Source: Aliidiomarina indica (GTDB taxonomy: Bacteria > Pseudomonadota > Gammaproteobacteria > Enterobacterales > Alteromonadaceae). Taken from it: a DNA stretch of 64,000 nucleotides. Location of the stretch: positions 62,001-126,000 of the forward strand of contig NZ_JACAVQ010000002.1 of the NCBI RefSeq assembly GCF_015354615.1, in the 5' to 3' direction. Shown here piece after piece: positions 9,334 to 18,101 of the stretch; positions within the stretch are counted from its first letter, which is position 1; every line of letters starts with the position of its first letter. Under the pieces are notes generated by a model. It made no database searches. It was not told the origin of the DNA and saw only the letters and a list, made by a program, of their open reading frames with translations. Made by a program: the position numbers and the translations under genes.

Positions 9334-11988
9334 TTAGTGAGCGTGTTCGTGTTCCTCATCCGCCATAGCTTCGTCTGCTTCTTCGGCACCCGTACCTAGT
9401 GCATACTGGGACCAATACAAGGCGTTTGCCATAAGTTTGGTCGTACCCCAGAAGTAGCCGCGGAAATTTACGTTATCGGAGAATCCAATCACACGCCCTG
9501 AGCCTAAACGGTGTGCGACGACGTTCGACTTACCGCCTAATACCTCGCGGTTACCTGTGGAGGTAAGCCCAGCGAGTACTGGATTTTCCACATAGCGTGC
9601 GACATCCACAAAAGGTGCTTCATTGGCTTCAAACGCCATGGTGCTATTTTTGAAAATAGGCAGCTCCGCGCGCGGAAAGCCAACGGTAAGAGGATGACTT
9701 AAGTCGAGACGGGTATTGAAGATAGCGCCTGCAATACGTTGTTGCGCGAAGAAATCACTGCGATCGCCATAACTTAGGCCTTCACTTGGGAATTTCTCGC
9801 GGAATGTATCTTGGCTTACCACGGATGCAGACAACAGGTTATTCTCAGTCATCCAGCGCGCACCACCTTTTTGTCCAATCAAGACACCGCCTGAACGAAC
9901 CCACTGTTGCAAGCGACCACGGAATCGATCGCTCAAGGTGCGATAGTGCCCATCCACCAAAATAATATGGGTATAGCGATCAATATCGGCAGAATCTAAG
10001 CGTTGGGTTTCAATCATGGTCACCGGTAAGTTTAGATCCCGATCAAGGTAATACCAGGCTTCCCCAGCTTCTTGAAGATGGGTACCAAAACCAATCACCA
10101 ATAAGACATTGGGAAGGGTTGCCGGGTCGATACTGCGGCTTCCGATGTCCATGCCTACGCTCGGGGTTAATCCGCTAACGATAGTATGAACAGGTACCCG
10201 GTTGGCGTCGGCCAATTCCTTCAGAAGTGACTGCACTTCATTCCAAGGACGGTCTTGATAGGCGCGGGTCACGAGCACAGTACCGCGCGGGAAGCGCTGT
10301 TCGCCATTAGGTGTCGTAATGGTCATGTCGTCAGCAGCGAGTCGGGCATGCACATTATTGCGCAACAGATGGGTTAATACACGAGGCGCAAAGTGCGGTT
10401 CCCAACTAAATGCATAGCCGACACGGGTATCACCCAACTGGTTTTCAGAGAACGCCTTTGGCGCTGACCAGGCTTCGTTGCTGATACGGAACCGACGGTT
10501 CTGGCGAAGCTCGCTGAATTCAACGTTGAATGCCATGGGCAGGGTCCATGCAGAAACATCATAGAATGTGTTGTCGGGGAAATCCTGACGGGTGGTGAAT
10601 GCACCTTTAAGCAAGCGGTAATTGCGTTGACGAATGGGTACCCAATAAGCTTCGCCGGGACGATAGGTCACGTTATTCACCGAGAACTCTTCGCTGACGG
10701 GGTACGCCTTAATGTTGTGGGTATTTAAGATGCGTAAGAGTTCGTGCATGCGTCCTTCATCGGCTTCTTTCAACATGTAACCGTCGAAACTCTCGCGGGC
10801 TGCCAGCGTCATATTTTCTTTGAAGAATCGCTGCTGGAAATCAAGCAGTTCATCACGATGAGCCACTGCACCGCGAATGGTTGAAAGTGACGTCACAAAC
10901 TGATTTTTAATGGTGAATGGGAATGACACATCACCGTTAATCGATTCTTGTAAATGACCGCGTGACGATGCTTGCTCAAACAAGATAGCTATGGTGCCCT
11001 GGGCATCGGGATAACTTGAGCCCTTACCGTAATAGAAGTCGTCGAAGGACTCTTCGGTGTAATACAGGCTATGAATCTCATCCAATGCGTCGGCATGAAA
11101 CGTTGCTATTTTCTCTGTGAGTTTTACGTTCTCATCAGGTGTAAGCGGGTTCTTGCGACTCGGAATACCTGGCTGGAAGAAGTAGGTTGAATCTGTACCC
11201 ATCTCATGGTGATCCGTGAGCACATTCGGCAGCCAGCGTTGATAAGTATCGATGCGTGCTTCCGATTCTGGGTGCTGCAGAAGTAACCAATCACGGTTTA
11301 GATCAAACCAGTAATGATTTTGACGCCCACGCAACCAGTCTTGCTGGTGTTCACGGTGCTGGCGATCGTTATTGGGTGTCATGGATTTGTACTGATTCAC
11401 CCAATTTGCGAATCGGGCGATACCGTCTGGGTTGTACATGGGGTCGAGCAGGATAACGGTGTTATCTAGCCATGCATCAATTTCATCACCCTGTGCCGCG
11501 GCTAAATAGTACGCGGTAATCAGCGATGCATTCACGCCCGAAGGTTCATCACCATGCACGCTGTAACCTAAATAGACCACAAGTGGTGCTTCGGTTGCAG
11601 TCACATTTTGGCTAGGATCAGAAACCGCCATGTGTTGTTGACGCATTTCCTCTAAACGGCCTTGGTTTTCCGGCGCGCTAATTTTAAGTACAAGGAGAGG
11701 GCGTCTCTCGTGGGAATAACCGGTAACTTTGAGCGTCATGCGATCAGAAGCGTCCGCTAAAACTTCGAGGTAGCGCTGCACCTGCTCTGGGCGAACATGC
11801 CACTCTCCCACTTCAAAGCCAAGGAAATCGGCAGGCTTAGGAATGGATTCGTCATAGCTGACATGGTCTGGTAAATAGTAACTTAACTCAATGTCACTGG
11901 CGTGTGCTGCAAACCCGAGCGCTGCGAGCAAGGCGACCAAGGCGCCGGTAGTTTGCCTTAAAAAACGGTGTAATAAACGTGCAATCAT
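9334..11988 (-). CDS. Exported M14 family zinc carboxypeptidase-like protein
   Basis: The 884-residue protein has an N-terminal signal peptide with a likely cut after AHA (residue 30). The M14 zinc motif follows as HGDE (His145, Glu148 in GYSVHGDEPSG), then DPMYNPDG and a DHHEMG segment. A long C-terminal region of unknown role includes a VLIGQKGGARW stretch resembling a glutamine-amidotransferase-like fold. The protein ends in an acidic, histidine-rich tail (DEEHEHAH). It probably degrades peptides in the periplasm or outside the cell. It sits between gntX and nfuA, which are adjacent in E. coli, so it is an insertion relative to that order. It has its own terminator. Confidence 0.85.
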   Translation of the reverse strand: MIARLLHRFLRQTTGALVALLAALGFAAHASDIELSYYLPDHVSYDESIPKPADFLGFEVGEWHVRPEQVQRYLEVLADASDRMTLKVTGYSHERRPLLVLKISAPENQGRLEEMRQQHMAVSDPSQNVTATEAPLVVYLGYSVHGDEPSGVNASLITAYYLAAAQGDEIDAWLDNTVILLDPMYNPDGIARFANWVNQYKSMTPNNDRQHREHQQDWLRGRQNHYWFDLNRDWLLLQHPESEARIDTYQRWLPNVLTDHHEMGTDSTYFFQPGIPSRKNPLTPDENVKLTEKIATFHADALDEIHSLYYTEESFDDFYYGKGSSYPDAQGTIAILFEQASSRGHLQESINGDVSFPFTIKNQFVTSLSTIRGAVAHRDELLDFQQRFFKENMTLAARESFDGYMLKEADEGRMHELLRILNTHNIKAYPVSEEFSVNNVTYRPGEAYWVPIRQRNYRLLKGAFTTRQDFPDNTFYDVSAWTLPMAFNVEFSELRQNRRFRISNEAWSAPKAFSENQLGDTRVGYAFSWEPHFAPRVLTHLLRNNVHARLAADDMTITTPNGEQRFPRGTVLVTRAYQDRPWNEVQSLLKELADANRVPVHTIVSGLTPSVGMDIGSRSIDPATLPNVLLVIGFGTHLQEAGEAWYYLDRDLNLPVTMIETQRLDSADIDRYTHIILVDGHYRTLSDRFRGRLQQWVRSGGVLIGQKGGARWMTENNLLSASVVSQDTFREKFPSEGLSYGDRSDFFAQQRIAGAIFNTRLDLSHPLTVGFPRAELPIFKNSTMAFEANEAPFVDVARYVENPVLAGLTSTGNREVLGGKSNVVAHRLGSGRVIGFSDNVNFRGYFWGTTKLMANALYWSQYALGTGAEEADEAMADEEHEHAH

Positions 11989-12085
11989 TATGCTATTCCC
12001 CTGTTATACATCGCGAACACCCTAGCAGAAGGTATAAAAACAACCAAGTGGGTTACTATGCAATGCGCTCCTGATGCGATAGAAT

Positions 12086-12110
12086 AAACCCTAGTAATTT
12101 AGTCGGGTAT
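12086..12110 (+). promoter_or_regulatory. Candidate IscR type-1 operator upstream of nfuA
   Basis: The right half, AGTCGGGTAT (12101-12110), fits the IscR type-1 half-site AGTCRRSTAT exactly, and the preceding AATTT fits the RWWWY spacer. The left half, AAACCCTAGT, matches about seven of ten positions. The site lies about 60 bp before the nfuA ATG. A perfect palindrome TCGGGTATACCCGA (12103-12116) overlaps the right half, so another regulator is possible. IscR control of nfuA is known in E. coli; its action here is inferred. Confidence 0.5.
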
Positions 12111-12169
12111 ACCCGAATCGATGTTGAAACATGCACGCGATTGAAAACACAGAGGTAAGGTTTAAGGTC

Positions 12170-12748
12170 ATGATTAGTATTTCCGAATCGGCACAAGCTC
12201 ATTTTCGTGAGTTATTGAGCAATCAAGATGAAGGGACCAGCATACGTGTGTTTGTGGTAAATCCAGGCCGACCCAATGCCGAGTGCGGTGTGTCATATTG
12301 TCCGCCTGATTCTGTTGAAGATAACGATATTCGTTTACCCTTTACCGGTTTCGATGCAGTGGTGGATGAAGAGAGCGCGCCCTTCCTTGAGGCCGCCGAA
12401 ATTGATTTCGTTCAGCAGGAGCTCGGTTCACAGCTCACGTTGAAAGCGCCAAATGCCAAAGCCAAAAAAGTAGACGATGATGCGCCTCTCATTGAGCGCG
12501 TTGATTATGTGATTCAGAATCAAATTAACCCGCAGTTGGCCAGCCATGGCGGACAGGTGATGATTTCTGAGATTACGACCGATGGCGTGGCTATTTTGCA
12601 GTTCGGTGGGGGGTGTAATGGCTGCTCCATGGTCGATGTGACCTTAAAAGATGGGATTGAAAAGCAGCTTTTGGATTTATTTCCACAAGAGCTTTCAGGA
12701 GTGCGTGACATTACTGAACACCAACGTGGTGAGCATTCATATTACTAG
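12170..12748 (+). CDS. nfuA: Fe-S biogenesis protein NfuA
   Basis: NfuA carries a [4Fe-4S] cluster to target apoproteins, especially under oxidative stress or iron limitation. The 192 residues combine an N-terminal degenerate A-type carrier domain with a C-terminal Nfu domain. The cluster ligands are Cys149 and Cys152 in GGGCNGCSM, at the same positions as in E. coli. The ATG at 12170 begins MISISESAQ. An in-frame ATG at 12131 would add 13 residues with no counterpart in the family. It is followed by an intrinsic terminator and preceded by a candidate IscR site. Confidence 0.96.
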   Translation: MISISESAQAHFRELLSNQDEGTSIRVFVVNPGRPNAECGVSYCPPDSVEDNDIRLPFTGFDAVVDEESAPFLEAAEIDFVQQELGSQLTLKAPNAKAKKVDDDAPLIERVDYVIQNQINPQLASHGGQVMISEITTDGVAILQFGGGCNGCSMVDVTLKDGIEKQLLDLFPQELSGVRDITEHQRGEHSYY

Positions 12749-12767
12749 GTGATGACCTGTATCACTT

Positions 12768-12796
12768 AAGCCCGCTTGAATAAGCGGGCTTTTTTT
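12768..12796 (+). terminator. Intrinsic terminator of nfuA
   Basis: A perfect 10-bp stem (AAGCCCGCTT at 12768-12777 and AAGCGGGCTT at 12782-12791) with a four-base loop leads into a run of T to 12796. The T run overlaps the stop of the convergent gene. Confidence 0.92.
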
Positions 12797-13418
12797 ATTC
12801 CTTGGGAAAACCCTTCGTGGGATCCGTTTGAAGTACTACATGAATAAAGTGCACGCCGTCTTCCACAAAAACCCGCTGTGATCCTTCTTTAACAAACGCT
12901 AGCGAATTAGGTTTATTCGTGATCCAATCGCCTAAACGTTGAGCATGCTCGAGAGTATTTGTTCGAAATAGACCACTACACCGTGTTCCAGAACAAACCA
13001 GCGAATGTATGGTGGTGTCGCCAAAATCATGAATCGCGAAAGTAACGAGACGGTGATGTTGAAAGGCTGCCGCCGATTCTATTTTGGCCAGTAGCTGAAC
13101 ATTCATTTGAATGATTTCATGCAATGACAGCTCTTTTTCGGTACTTTCATCCACCTCCGTTTCCACGGCGGCTTGGTCCAGGTCTTGGGAAACTTCTGTC
13201 GCTTCGAATACCTCGCCGCTGGCAACCACTATTTCCTGCGGTAGTTCGTCGACATCAGGTGTTTCACTCGAGCGCGGCGTCGTTTGTTCGCTGCGTACAG
13301 AACCATCTGAGTGACTGAAGCTCGGAAATTTCATGGAGAAATGCTGCTGGGCAATGATGCCTAAGATCAAAAAGATTAGAATCACGCCCCCGACAAAAAA
13401 CAAGACTGCTTTGAGCAT
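12795..13418 (-). CDS. Membrane-anchored protein of unknown function
   Basis: I do not recognise this 207-residue protein. An N-terminal hydrophobic helix (VLFFVGGVILIFLILGIIA, about residues 5-23) should anchor it in the inner membrane. An acidic, Ser/Thr/Glu-rich linker (about 35-95) follows, then a compact C-terminal domain (about 96-207) with two cysteines spaced CSGTRC and several histidines (FQHHRLVTFAIHDFGD). The start is followed directly by the membrane helix and has ATTGGAGAG upstream, which supports it. It stands alone between nfuA, with which it converges, and the divergent DUF4397 lipoprotein gene. Coding is supported by frame and context rather than homology. Confidence 0.65.
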   Translation of the reverse strand: MLKAVLFFVGGVILIFLILGIIAQQHFSMKFPSFSHSDGSVRSEQTTPRSSETPDVDELPQEIVVASGEVFEATEVSQDLDQAAVETEVDESTEKELSLHEIIQMNVQLLAKIESAAAFQHHRLVTFAIHDFGDTTIHSLVCSGTRCSGLFRTNTLEHAQRLGDWITNKPNSLAFVKEGSQRVFVEDGVHFIHVVLQTDPTKGFPKE

Positions 13419-13509
13419 AAATTCTCTCCAACTGAAAATATTGTGATCCTAATTTTATTCTAGCTGCGTACCTTATTCTTGCTAACAACCAAATAGTGAG
13501 GATAAACCC

Positions 13510-14916
13510 ATGAACAATTTCACTAAAGTGCTAAGTGCTTCAGCGTTAGCTGTCGCTCTTGCGGCCTGTGGTAGCAGTTCCTCCGGGTCAGATGTAGGGA
13601 CTCCAAACCCACCATCACCGCCACCAGCGGATCCGGGCAATTTTGAAATCCGTGTGCATCATGCTTCTGCAGATGCCCCCGCGGTTAATATTACCGTGAA
13701 CGGCGATATCTTTTTGGATAACGTCGATTATCAAGTGTCATCTGGCCTCGCCAGTGTTGAAGAAGGGACATACGACATCGGCGTCGATGCGATACTTCCA
13801 GGTGGTGACACTGCTACAGTTATCGGCCCATTGTCACTCGATCTTGAGGCGGATATGCGCTACGACGTGTTTGCGTTAGGTCGTGTTGACGATGAAACGC
13901 TTGAGCCATTTATCGTAGCCAATGAAATTTCTGATGTCAGCGGCGGAAACGCGCGCATTCAAGTATTGCATGGTGTGCCGATTGATGTAGCTGTGGACGT
14001 CTACTTAACGGAAGTGAATGCTGACTTGTCTGCTGAGCAACCTGCTGCAACGCTCGCTTATCAAGAGCATACGCCACAAGTTGAAGTTCCAGCTGGTTTT
14101 TATCAGGTACGTATTACCGTTGCTGGCGATGTAGACGCGCTCTTGTTTGACTCCGGCGAAGTAAGCCTTCCTGCCGGTGCGGATTTATTCCTTACCGCAA
14201 CGCCAAATGTTGCAGCAAACGCGGATGAGCGTCCGATTGCCTTATTAGTGGCTGACGGAGAAGGCTCAGCGGTGCTTTATTCCGTAGATACTGGTGCAGA
14301 TATTCGCGTGGTTCACGCCGTGGCAGACGCGCCTGCGGTGGACATTTTGGTAAATGATGCAGTGGCCATTTCGGAACTTGCGTTCCCAGAGTTTACTGGT
14401 TACGTCAACCTCGCCGCAGATGAATACAATATTAAAGTAAATGCAGCAGGTACGGAAACCACCGTAATTGATGCAGATGTTGAGCTGATGAACGCGTGGC
14501 AGTATTCCATCCTCGCCGTAGGCGAACTGGGTGAAGGAACAATTGCTCCGGCAGTGATCCGTGATTTTAATCGCCGCGTAACTACAGAAGCGATTGTGCG
14601 AATTGTACATGCTTCACCGGCGGCCGGCCCTGTGGATATTTACGTAACCGCCACGGATGACATCACTGACGCGGATCCAGCATTTGCCGGTGTTGATTTC
14701 GATGCTGCTGAGATTCAAGCCACGGGTAATGTTTCTTTAGCGCCAGGTGAGTACTACGTAACGGTAACACTGGCTGGTACCAAAGATGCAGCGATTGGTC
14801 CGGTGATGTTGGACCTCATGGGTGGTGGACTTTATACCGCCATTGCAGTTGATGCCGCAGACGGTGGGCTACCGCCACAACTGATTCTTATGGATGATTT
14901 CGTAAGCGACGAATAA
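13510..14916 (+). CDS. Lipoprotein with tandem DUF4397 domains
   Basis: The 468-residue protein has a lipoprotein signal peptide with the lipobox LAAC (Cys20), then a Ser/Pro-rich spacer. It contains repeated DUF4397-type beta domains. The signature of the form IRVHHASADAPAVNITVNG recurs as IRVVHAVADAPAVDILVND (about residue 261) and IVRIVHASPAAGPVDIYV (about 358), with a weaker copy at IQVLHGVPIDVAVDVYL (about 153). The protein is strongly acidic, as is common for exported proteins of salt-adapted bacteria. DUF4397 function is unknown; an envelope adhesive or structural role is a guess. A strong terminator follows. Confidence 0.85.
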   Translation: MNNFTKVLSASALAVALAACGSSSSGSDVGTPNPPSPPPADPGNFEIRVHHASADAPAVNITVNGDIFLDNVDYQVSSGLASVEEGTYDIGVDAILPGGDTATVIGPLSLDLEADMRYDVFALGRVDDETLEPFIVANEISDVSGGNARIQVLHGVPIDVAVDVYLTEVNADLSAEQPAATLAYQEHTPQVEVPAGFYQVRITVAGDVDALLFDSGEVSLPAGADLFLTATPNVAANADERPIALLVADGEGSAVLYSVDTGADIRVVHAVADAPAVDILVNDAVAISELAFPEFTGYVNLAADEYNIKVNAAGTETTVIDADVELMNAWQYSILAVGELGEGTIAPAVIRDFNRRVTTEAIVRIVHASPAAGPVDIYVTATDDITDADPAFAGVDFDAAEIQATGNVSLAPGEYYVTVTLAGTKDAAIGPVMLDLMGGGLYTAIAVDAADGGLPPQLILMDDFVSDE

Positions 14917-14952
14917 ACTCCCCCTGGGTCTATGCAGTATTTGACCTCTCTA

Positions 14953-14978
14953 ACCGCCCCAATCGGGGCGGTTTTTTT
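14953..14978 (+). terminator. Intrinsic terminator of the DUF4397 lipoprotein gene
   Basis: An 8-bp stem, ACCGCCCC (14953-14960) and GGGGCGGT (14965-14972), with a four-base loop is followed by seven T. It is 36 bp after the stop codon and touches the stop of the convergent transporter gene. Confidence 0.92.
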
Positions 14979-16308
14979 ATTCACGTTGAAACACGGATAC
15001 GCTGTTCCAGCGAAGCCAGATAAACTGGCTCATCCCACGACCTGCCATAAAACAGACTAAAGCCAACCATAACCCATGGTTTTCCAACGAAAGCGAGAGC
15101 CACCACACTGGGAAAAATACAAACAAGGTTGAAAAGAGCATGGTGTTGCGCATCGCTTTACTGGCCGATAAACCAATAAATACACCATCATAAAAATAGC
15201 TCCAGTGGGCAACCATTGGCAGAATAATTAGCCAGGGTAGATAGATTTCAGCGGTATGAATCACCTCAGGAATATTGGTGATTAATCGAATAATTGAAGA
15301 CCCAAACCAGAGAAAAATAAGACTGTAGATGAGCGCGAAGACAAATGACCAAAACAGACTAACGCGAAACCAATGCCGAATCCGTTGCGGGTTCTTTTGT
15401 CCTTTTGCTTGTCCGATTAATGCTTCAACAGCATAGGCAATGCCGTCTAAGCCAAGGGCAATCAACACCAGAAACTGCATTAAGACGGCATTGGCTGCAA
15501 CGGTGATGGCGCCATAATATGTGGCGTAGCCTGTCATCATGGCGATACATAGTTGGAGACAGAGCGAACGTACAAAAATGTCGCTATTCATGCGTGCCAA
15601 GGCCATGGTTTCTGACCAAAGCGCGCGAGGCCATCGAGCAAAGGTTAAACCCAAGCTCCGATTGACTAAGAAAAACCCAAGCAGTGCGGTGGACCACTCC
15701 GCAATAAGTGACGCGTAAGCGGCGCCAACGACATGGAGGTTTAAGCCAATAATAAGAATGACATCGCCAATTACATTGACAAGATTGATAAAGATAACGA
15801 GAAACATAGCTGATCGTGCTTGCTGGCGCCCAAGCAAAACCCCGAGAACGACCAAGTTAATCAGCGCCGCTGGCGCACCCCAAATACGGATGTCGATATA
15901 TTGAGCGGTCAAGGATTTTACGGGAAGTTCAAGGTCGACTAAGCTCCAAAGCACCATGAGTAGCAGCGGGGTGGCTGCAATAATAACGATGCCCAAAATA
16001 AGTGCGAAAAGTAAACCATGATTCCAGTGGCGTTGCTGCTGAGCGATGTCATTTGCGCCAAAGGCATTGGCCACTACCCCGGTGGTCGACATACGTAGAA
16101 AAATCGCCATCAGATAGACGAAATTAATCGCCATGGCTCCGACGGCCACTGAACTCAAGTAGATAGCCTCTGGCAAATGACCTATGATAGCGGTATCAAT
16201 AAGACCCAACATGGGCGCAGCAATATTGGAAATCATCATCGGAAGGGCGATTGCAAATACGCGCCGGTGATCGGCCATCCAAAAGCGTCGCCACGCACTG
16301 AGGGTCAT
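14977..16308 (-). CDS. MATE family efflux transporter (DinF-like)
   Basis: The 443-residue protein has about twelve hydrophobic segments. The MATE opening FAIALPMMISNIAAPMLGLIDTAIIGHL (residues about 18-45) and the repeat-half motif GLDGIAYAVEALIGQAKG match the DinF subfamily. It would exchange Na+ or H+ for cationic drugs or metabolites. The ATG at 16308 is chosen because upstream residues to 16470 are unlike the family and overlap the divergent gene. In E. coli dinF follows lexA; here lexA is about 10 kb away with sulA behind it. The substrate is unknown. Confidence 0.85.
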   Translation of the reverse strand: MTLSAWRRFWMADHRRVFAIALPMMISNIAAPMLGLIDTAIIGHLPEAIYLSSVAVGAMAINFVYLMAIFLRMSTTGVVANAFGANDIAQQQRHWNHGLLFALILGIVIIAATPLLLMVLWSLVDLELPVKSLTAQYIDIRIWGAPAALINLVVLGVLLGRQQARSAMFLVIFINLVNVIGDVILIIGLNLHVVGAAYASLIAEWSTALLGFFLVNRSLGLTFARWPRALWSETMALARMNSDIFVRSLCLQLCIAMMTGYATYYGAITVAANAVLMQFLVLIALGLDGIAYAVEALIGQAKGQKNPQRIRHWFRVSLFWSFVFALIYSLIFLWFGSSIIRLITNIPEVIHTAEIYLPWLIILPMVAHWSYFYDGVFIGLSASKAMRNTMLFSTLFVFFPVWWLSLSLENHGLWLALVCFMAGRGMSQFIWLRWNSVSVFQRE

Positions 16309-16331
16309 GCTATTTGTCTCCGGAGGAACAT

Positions 16332-17414
16332 ATGAAAAAAGGATTCTTGGTCGTTGTCTTGGCTCTTGTGGTGAGCATTGCTTTTGTTTTGCTGCCGCCT
16401 GAAAGTCATGCACGTTCAGATGCCCACATATCAATCCTACTTTATCACCATGTGAGCGACAGTACACCACGCGTAACCAGCGTGACAGAGGCTGAGCTGC
16501 GGGAACATTTACAGTATCTAAAAGACAATGATTTCACTGTGATTGATATTCGCGATGCGATTGCGGCGGCACGCGGTGAGAAAGACATTCCTGAGAAGTC
16601 GGCGGTGATCACCTTCGATGATGCCTATCAAAATATTTTTACGAACGGACGCCCGATTCTAAACGAGTTCGATGTGCCATGGACGTTGTTTGTTACCACC
16701 GACCCGATTGGAAATCGGCCTGGGCAATATATGAGTTGGGATCAAATCCGTCAGTTGCATGAAGAGGGCGTTGTGATTGCGAATCACTCGACTGACCATG
16801 CTCATTTACCTAGACGCCATCACGGGGAATCGGAGCGGGCCTGGCTGCAGCGGATGCGCGACAACATTTTATCAGCAGAACAAAAAATTAAAGAAGAAGT
16901 GGGTGTGAGTTACAAGTTGTTTGCGTACCCATACGGTGAATATGACAATAAGCTTGCTAACTTAGTTGAAGAGTTAGGCTTTATCGGCTTTGGTCAGCAC
17001 TCAGGCGGTTTCGGGGCCTACAGCGATTTCAGAGCTATTCCGCGGTTTGCGGCGGCCGGCATGTATGCAAACTTACGCACCTTAGGCACTAAGATGGCCG
17101 CGCTCAATTTACCTGTGTTGGAAGCGCACTATAGTGACACGTTGCTGAATCATGACGACACGAAACCGGTGTTGGAGTTAGTGGTAGATACCGACGATTT
17201 TCATCGCCATCAATTCAATTGCTTTATCCGCAGTCAGCCGCATCCACCGGAATGGATTGCGGATAATCGCTTGCGAGTGCAAGCGTCAGAAGCGATTGGT
17301 ATTGGCCGTCAACGGTACAATTGTACCGCGCCAAGTATCAGTAAGCCGGGTCGATTCTACTGGTATTCTATTCAATGGATTCGCCCGGATGCAGAAGGCA
17401 GCTGGCCCGACTAG
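16332..17414 (+). CDS. Exported polysaccharide deacetylase (NodB homology)
   Basis: The 360-residue protein has a signal peptide ending near SHA (residue 27), then a NodB domain. Visible motifs are ILLYHHV, the catalytic/metal Asp pair in VITFDDAY (96-97), the metal-binding H-x3-H in NHSTDH (152 and 156), and FAYPYGEYD. Such enzymes remove N-acetyl groups from glycans such as poly-N-acetylglucosamine or peptidoglycan. A C-terminal region of about 100 residues without obvious motif may bind carbohydrate. The start follows GGAGGA. Only 23 bp separate it from the divergent MATE gene, and its stop overlaps the SCO gene stop (CTAG). Confidence 0.88.
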   Translation: MKKGFLVVVLALVVSIAFVLLPPESHARSDAHISILLYHHVSDSTPRVTSVTEAELREHLQYLKDNDFTVIDIRDAIAAARGEKDIPEKSAVITFDDAYQNIFTNGRPILNEFDVPWTLFVTTDPIGNRPGQYMSWDQIRQLHEEGVVIANHSTDHAHLPRRHHGESERAWLQRMRDNILSAEQKIKEEVGVSYKLFAYPYGEYDNKLANLVEELGFIGFGQHSGGFGAYSDFRAIPRFAAAGMYANLRTLGTKMAALNLPVLEAHYSDTLLNHDDTKPVLELVVDTDDFHRHQFNCFIRSQPHPPEWIADNRLRVQASEAIGIGRQRYNCTAPSISKPGRFYWYSIQWIRPDAEGSWPD

Positions 17415-18061
17415 AAGGTATTGAGCTGCTCAAGGTAGCGTACAATGTCACGAAAATCTTGAACAAGTAATTGTGGATTCACCGTTGGCATTTCACCAAG
17501 CTCATGCTGGGGGCGGAAGATGGCTTGCTGCTGCCCAGCAGGGTTCACTAAGATAATGGCTGAGCTGTGATTCACGAGATAGTTACTCTCGTTTTCATCG
17601 GGAATGGAATACATTAAACCGATGTTACGCACAAAGGGATATAAATCCACGTGTTCTGCACGCACACCAAGAAAACCCTCACCGAAAAAGTCCACATACA
17701 TCGATAAACGGTCAATATCATCGCGCTGGGGATCAACACTAATCATCCAGACTTGCACTGGGAAATTAGTGGCTTCGGCTAAGTCATCCCAGCGGCTCTT
17801 TAAATGCGCCATTGTGGTGGGGCAAATATCTGGGCAGAAAGTATAGCCGGTGAAAAGCAATGTCCACTGCCCAGTTAAATCAGCAAGGCCGACATCCTGA
17901 CCGGCCGTACCCTCAAGACGAAACGGCTCAATTGAGCGCGGGGCATCATAGATGCGTGCAGACGCAAGCGTTGGTTCGCGTACTTCGGTGAGACTGATAT
18001 AGGTAAAACTACCGAGAACCGCGACCACCAGTAAACCGAGCAGCATTAAAAACTTCTTCAT
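17411..18061 (-). CDS. SCO1/SenC family copper chaperone for cytochrome oxidase
   Basis: SCO proteins deliver copper to, or keep reduced, the CuA site of oxidase subunit II. The 216 residues include an N-terminal membrane anchor (about 4-22) and a thioredoxin fold with the copper ligands C76-x3-C80 (FCPDICPTT) and His165 (YLVNHSSAI). It is the last gene of the cox cluster, 40 bp after cyoE. Family knowledge and ligands agree well. Confidence 0.95.
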   Translation of the reverse strand: MKKFLMLLGLLVVAVLGSFTYISLTEVREPTLASARIYDAPRSIEPFRLEGTAGQDVGLADLTGQWTLLFTGYTFCPDICPTTMAHLKSRWDDLAEATNFPVQVWMISVDPQRDDIDRLSMYVDFFGEGFLGVRAEHVDLYPFVRNIGLMYSIPDENESNYLVNHSSAIILVNPAGQQQAIFRPQHELGEMPTVNPQLLVQDFRDIVRYLEQLNTF

Positions 18062-18101
18062 AACGACAGATTACCTTTTCCATGTGTCATTTTCAGTGCG
18101 C

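Noticed and set aside
16309-16470. Longer start for the MATE transporter
   Set aside because: The extra 54 residues do not resemble MATE proteins and overlap the divergent deacetylase gene.
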